A program made the translations under genes and the position numbers. Of a stretch of 64,000 nt of DNA, positions 59,311 to 64,000 are shown piece after piece. This DNA comes from Vicugna pacos (Eukaryota; Chordata; Mammalia; Artiodactyla; Camelidae). Under the pieces are notes generated by a model, which was not told the origin of the DNA, did no database searches, and was given only the letters and a program-made list of their open reading frames with translations. Each line of letters starts with the position of its first letter. Within the stretch, counting starts at the first letter, position 1. The DNA is taken from assembly GCF_048564905.1 (NCBI RefSeq), contig NC_133015.1, forward strand, positions 1-64,000, given 5' to 3'.

Positions 59311-59735
59311 CTAATTTTTTTGAATTTGAAGAGTTTAACACTTGAAGGGGCACCGACTCCTTGCAATATGCCACCAGAGCCAAAAACAATGAAATTTAAA
59401 TTATTACTATTGATGTAATTTCATTTGTATTCATAACATGGTGAAATATTTAAGTTCTACAAATACACATGTAGAAGAGGATGAATAAAATAAAAGAAAT
59501 ATATATACAGGAACAAATTTGCAGACAGTGTTTATTTTTCTGTTTCTGGATAAAATCACAATGCCTTGAACATATTAAGGGCTTGATTAAAAAATGTTGA
59601 CAATAAAAGCAATAATGAGACCTATATTGACAGAAAATATTTATCTCTGCTGTTCCTCGAATGTTGAGAAGAGTTTGAATACTTACAACTTGCTCTGTTT
59701 TAAATTATTAAAAAACTATCTTTCATGTGCTAAAT
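59311..59735. other. AT-rich sequence, nothing recognised
   Basis: Short ORFs only. Confidence 0.4.
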
Positions 59736-59739
59736 CTAT

Positions 59740-59890
59740 TAACACTTGTATTTTGCTTAACTCTCAACAATCTCATGAATTACTTGCTATTTACATATTT
59801 TACAGAGAAGTAAACTCAAGCCCATAGAGGATATATAATTTGCCAGGAGTCAAAGACTAAAAAAATTATAGAAATCAGACACCAACTCAC
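59740..59890 (-). mobile_element. MIR SINE relic
   Basis: 'aactctcaacaatctcatga', 'atttacatattttacagaga' and 'agtaaactcaagcccataga' match the antisense MIR core. Confidence 0.6.
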
Positions 59891-61155
59891 TTTCTTTGGC
59901 TCTGAGAGTCAAGTTCATTCCACAACACCACATTATCTCTTCCAACTCTTGAATTTATGTATTTCCAGCTCTGTCTTCTCTGGATCCCATAAGAGGAGAT
60001 CTCAATATCCCTGATAGGTTGTAAAATGGTTTGCTGGTTAGAAACAATGTTATAGTGAATTTCATGATATTGAATAGGGAAATGGTAATTCACAGAGAGA
60101 ATTATTACATAAAGCATGCAGGGAAGACAAATCCATATTCTTGCAGGTTGCAAAGATTACTGTTCTATTCTAGTGAAAATAAACCACCTTTTTTCTTCTG
60201 CGCAAGAAGAGGTCTCATGTAATTGACCTGACATGAGTTGCCAGTTAAGTGCTTTGGGATATAAGACTCTATTGTGATGGAACTAATTTTTGCTACTCGC
60301 AGATGAAGCACTCAGAGAAAGCCATCTTTGAGGCTATACTAACTCTCTCACTGTCACCAGAGCCACTTTCATTCATAAGTCCATTGAGTAAATGTGGAGT
60401 GCAGAGAATAGTGGTTGAATAATACCAACAGAGGCAATTATTGCGTTCACATGATTACCGAGAGCCGTGATAATCATGGTGAGCATCCTCTTGAGCTACA
60501 AATATCCTTACATTCTGGACAATTTTAAGCTATCCACCCATGAACTTCTTACCAAACCTTTCTTGTCAGTAATATTCCAATATAATCATGAATTTCAAGT
60601 ATCTAACCATCTCTGCAAACCATTATATACCCCTACAAGCCATGGAAGTGATAATATAGCCATAGCACAAGGGTCTCTTCTTTAAAGAAGGGTGGTGATC
60701 ATATTTAGCACTTATGTTAGTCCAGTATGAGGATTCCCATCTCTGCTCTTGCACACGGGTATCCCTCAGTGGACTATAAGAGTGAAATGACCACTTTTGG
60801 CTGAGGCCAACTCTTTAGACTGGATCATCTATAAATAAAACTGATTTTTTTCTCCCCAGTTAATTGATAATATGAGAACAATTTATGAGATCATAGTTTG
60901 GCTAGAAGACATGACGGTACAGCTATGGAAGTGGACACATTGGGAGTATTAGTCATCTGAGCATAAAATTTAGGGGGGTCTTTTAGACATACTTGGACAC
61001 TAATCCTGCATATTTCATTTCCTATTGGTGGTGATGTCCTGCTGGGTACATTCAACTTTGTGGCATACAAGTTCATGATAGCAGCTCAGGTAACATATAG
61101 GATTACTTTTTGAGCCACTGTATCATTTGGAGTTCAACCAGAGAAGCAGAACTAG
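59891..61155. other. Unassigned intergenic sequence
   Basis: It may contain an old diverged interspersed element, but I cannot assign a family. No gene is supported. Confidence 0.35.
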
Positions 61156-61159
61156 TAAG

Positions 61160-61300
61160 ATATATGTGTATGTATATATATATGTGTGTGTGTGTGTGTA
61201 TATATATAAACTCAAGCCCATAGAAATATATCTATATAGCTATACACACACACACACACAGACTGGCAGAGAATAAAGGCTATGCACACACACACACACA
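61160..61300. repeat. Compound TA/TG ... CA simple repeat with inverted symmetry
   Basis: A TATA/TG block (61160-61209) is followed after ~40 bp by CA blocks (61243-61260 and 61285-61300). The TG and CA arms are complementary and could fold into a hairpin. Confidence 0.8.
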
Positions 61301-62535
61301 AAAGGTAGAATCTATTAAATTGGCTTACACATGGTATGCACTGGCTACACAAACCCAAAGCCTCCAAAACAGGCAGACAGAAAAGGAAAATCACGAGATT
61401 GGAATTTCACTGTTGCTTTTTGAACAGCTAGAAAGAGATTTATATATTGTACATGTGATATAATTTGCAGTCTCATTTTTTTCAGACACCCAGCCTGCCC
61501 TTCTTTCTAGGGCTTCTGAACATCCAAGAATAAGCTGAAGAGCCAACTGCATGGTTTGCAAATGTGGCTGCCCTAAGTCTGTCCACCACTTTTCAGAAGC
61601 AGCATTTTCATTATAATGTTCAAGTAGAATTTTCATGTATTGTCCAACTGATTCAGTCCCAGGGACACCTTGCTCAGTAGCCACTGCCAAAGCTACCTGC
61701 TTGCCAAACCATTTTGATGATCACTCCAGCCTCACTGATTATTGAGTGACTACTCCTAGCCTTGTTTCTTGACCTCTTTCTTGACTCCAGAATCCCATCA
61801 GTCCCACTGCTATCAGAGAGCCTAGTTCAAGGGTAACACTTTCCACCTCTAGTTTTGCCTTATTGAAGAGTTTCTTCACTACAACTCCTTACAAACATGC
61901 TAATGCATCCCTAACATGATGTTTCTCAAAGTCATTTTCAATGGATTTTTTTCATTATTACCTTTAATGTATTTAAACATAGGTGAGTCATTAGTACTTG
62001 ATAAGCCCATGCCATCTTTTTAAACTCTATAGGCTTGTCTAATTTCTCTTCTGTAAAACTCAGGAATTTTTAGCATCTCAACTTCATTTCGTATCAGCCA
62101 CTCGTATCTAGTCTTCAGTAAACAAATTCCAGGCATTTGCCAGTCTAAATTAGAAGTAGTTTATCCTTCTGGACTTGAATCTCAGGTCAGGTCCTTTCAG
62201 TCAAACTGAGATATATCTGTAGTTACATAAATGGTAGGATGGAATACAGATAAAAATAGGCATTCTTTTGGAAAATGACTGATTACATTATTTTCAAATA
62301 AAGCAGGAAGAGCCTCACCAGCCCAGGGGAGTAAGCGGCTGCTAGAACTGTCTGGTGACATTCTGTAAAACAGGGGATTCAGGGTATTCAAAGTCAACTA
62401 GATCATTTCAAATACTCACATTAGAAACCTTTATGTTAAACTTTTCCCCTATCAATATCCATGTTTTTACTCAAAACCTGGCAAAGATCTGAATTCTGCC
62501 TTGCTTTTTCATCAACTTCACCACTAGTCTCTGGC
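61301..62535. other. Unassigned intergenic sequence
   Basis: A minus-strand 99-codon frame (61391-61690) is the most protein-like piece, but it has no motif I recognise. It could be a remnant of an old repeat. Confidence 0.35.
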
Positions 62536-62539
62536 TCTG

Positions 62540-62785
62540 ACTTTTAAAAAATTATTATTATTGAATTCTAGTCAGTTTACAATGTTGCATCAATTTCTGG
62601 TGCACAGCATAGTAGTTCAGTCATACACATACATGCATAGATTTGTTTTCCTATTCTTTCTCATTATGGGTTACTACAATATATTGAATATAGTTCCCTG
62701 TGATATATAGAAGAAACCTGTTGTTTATCTATTTATAGTAGTAGTTAGTATCTGTAAATCTCGAACACCCAATTGTAATACCCAA
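62540..62785 (-). mobile_element. L1 3' end, camelid type
   Basis: 'gaattctagtcagtttacaa', 'caatttctggtgcacagcat', 'tgaatatagttccctgtgat' and 'taaatctcgaacacccaatt'. Confidence 0.8.
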
Positions 62786-64000
62786 TGCCTAGAAGGAATG
62801 TAAGATATTTTTGAGGGTAGCTGTAGAAACTTCCTGGTTCTTTGACCAAGATTTGAACCAGGATTTGATAACTTGCCTCTATCATTTCTTGCTTCATGCT
62901 TTCAAGTTCAGTTGGAAGCAGAGCAGCTCATCCCACTGCCATTAATTCTTCAAAGAAGGTCATAATTTAATAACTCTTTTACCATTAAGTGTTACAGACC
63001 ACCAGCATTCCAATCGCTACTACCAACTAGACTACCCCTACCTTCAGCCCAACCCGGTCAGGTAAAGAATCCCAACTCCCATCACCTTGCCTGAAACCAT
63101 CCGGAGATCAGTTATTGTATCTTTCAAAGTTTTTAGCAGAAAATGACATAATCTCTCACAGCTCTATTATACAGGGAGGAATTTATTACAATTATCTTGT
63201 AGATTTTCTAGTAATCCAGATGCTAGATGATAGGGGCAGGAAAAAAAGGCTTTTTAGCAAAATGGGGCTCAACAAAAACCCATGGTCCCTTCTGTTCTAT
63301 GATGACACACATGCCACCAAATTTTTCCAAAGAATCAGTCTGTGCTTGTGGCTGCCTCTTCATATTTTGTACTTCTTCTTTCCAAGTCTTCCATGGTGCA
63401 CTTGCTTAGTGGAATTTAGGTCACACACAGAAGCCGCACTGAGAATTTTTAGCTTTCTAGCCTCTAAAGCATAGGAGGACACACCAAAGGGGATTTAGAG
63501 TTGGCATTGCGTGAGACAGTCTGCACCATCTAGGTAAAGTGCTTCACCAGCAGGAATCCTGATGTAGCAACATTAATAAATATTATTGAAATAAACTGAA
63601 CTCCTTTGAGAAGTCCTTCCAAAACCATGCTTGGTTAAATGTAATTTATCACTCTTCTGCATGCTTTTATGATTTTCCAACTCATCTATAGGTGTAAATC
63701 TGGCATTTTTCTTGCCCTCTTCCCATTTATGTGAACTCTTTGAAGACTGTGTGATGGACTTCTTTTAGGCCCCATGGTTCTCCCAAGAGCACATTCAAGA
63801 ACATGAGAGGAGGAACATAGCTCTGACCTCAGACATCTAAGCTGACATTCCTGACATATTCATGTTATTCAATGTGTCATCTCGAGTTAAGTACTCACTT
63901 CTCTGACTTAAAATTTGTTTTCTTTAGCCATCCATTCTCTGGCAGAACACCTATTCATACAACATTTTGTAATTCTTAGAACTGTACTAACTACTTTAAA
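62786..64000. other. Intergenic sequence to the window end, no gene
   Basis: A 119-codon plus frame (63115-63474) has a non-coding-like composition and no recognised domain. Nothing else was identified. Confidence 0.4.

Noticed and set aside
61130-61690. Fragment of an old LTR element
   Set aside because: A few words ('gagaagcagaactagtaa', 'aaattggcttacacatgg') are reminiscent, but the match is too short and interrupted to name a family or ends.

Overview
The window is nuclear DNA of a placental mammal. MIR, L2, L1, hAT-Charlie and pogo/Tigger relics are scattered through it. I see no Alu, B1/B2, carnivore SINE, pig PRE-1 or ruminant BovB/Bov-tA. The young L1 3' ends at 38.3, 58.6, 59.1 and 62.5 kb carry the 'tagtcagtttacaatg' type of tail typical of camelid genomes, so the best guess is a camelid (Vicugna/Camelus-like). 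This is inference from repeats only.

Region 1 (1-24121) is a head-to-tail macrosatellite. Four complete units (4979, 4982, 4979 and 4976 bp) are followed by a fifth that stops after about 4.2 kb. The units are almost identical. The window opens in the middle of a Tigger-like element that spans every unit junction, so the array very probably continues to the left. Each unit carries two perfect 14-bp CTCF core matches in opposite orientation (unit positions ~233 minus and ~1791 plus). A third, weaker match (~2989 plus) lies in a CCAAT/GC-box cluster next to a strong G-quadruplex motif. No unit ORF looks like a real protein. The architecture recalls the CTCF-binding macrosatellite DXZ4, but nothing in the flank proves orthology. 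This is the most interesting part of the window.

Region 2 (24122-46150) is intergenic or intronic. It holds ancient L1 (26.5-28.8, 31.5-32.2, 38.8-40.2 kb), L2, MIR and hAT relics, a minus-strand pseudogene-like segment at 30.0-30.7 kb, and long stretches with no recognisable content.

Region 3 (46150-46750) is a small, very CpG-rich island with three tandem GC-box repeats, a possible minus-strand first exon ending in a splice donor, and a nearby CTCF-like site. It is the only promoter-like place outside the array. An L1 3' end abuts it directly.

Region 4 (46750-52850) is made mostly of two oppositely oriented L1 fragments, MIRs and simple repeats.

Region 5 (53269-57154) is a decayed copy of the N-terminal half of ZFHX2 (zinc finger homeobox 2). 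Its start codon is lost and it has several frameshifts and stops.

Region 6 (57155-64000) is AT-rich intergenic DNA with L1 3' ends, MIR and TG/CA repeats. No intact protein-coding gene is supported anywhere in the window.
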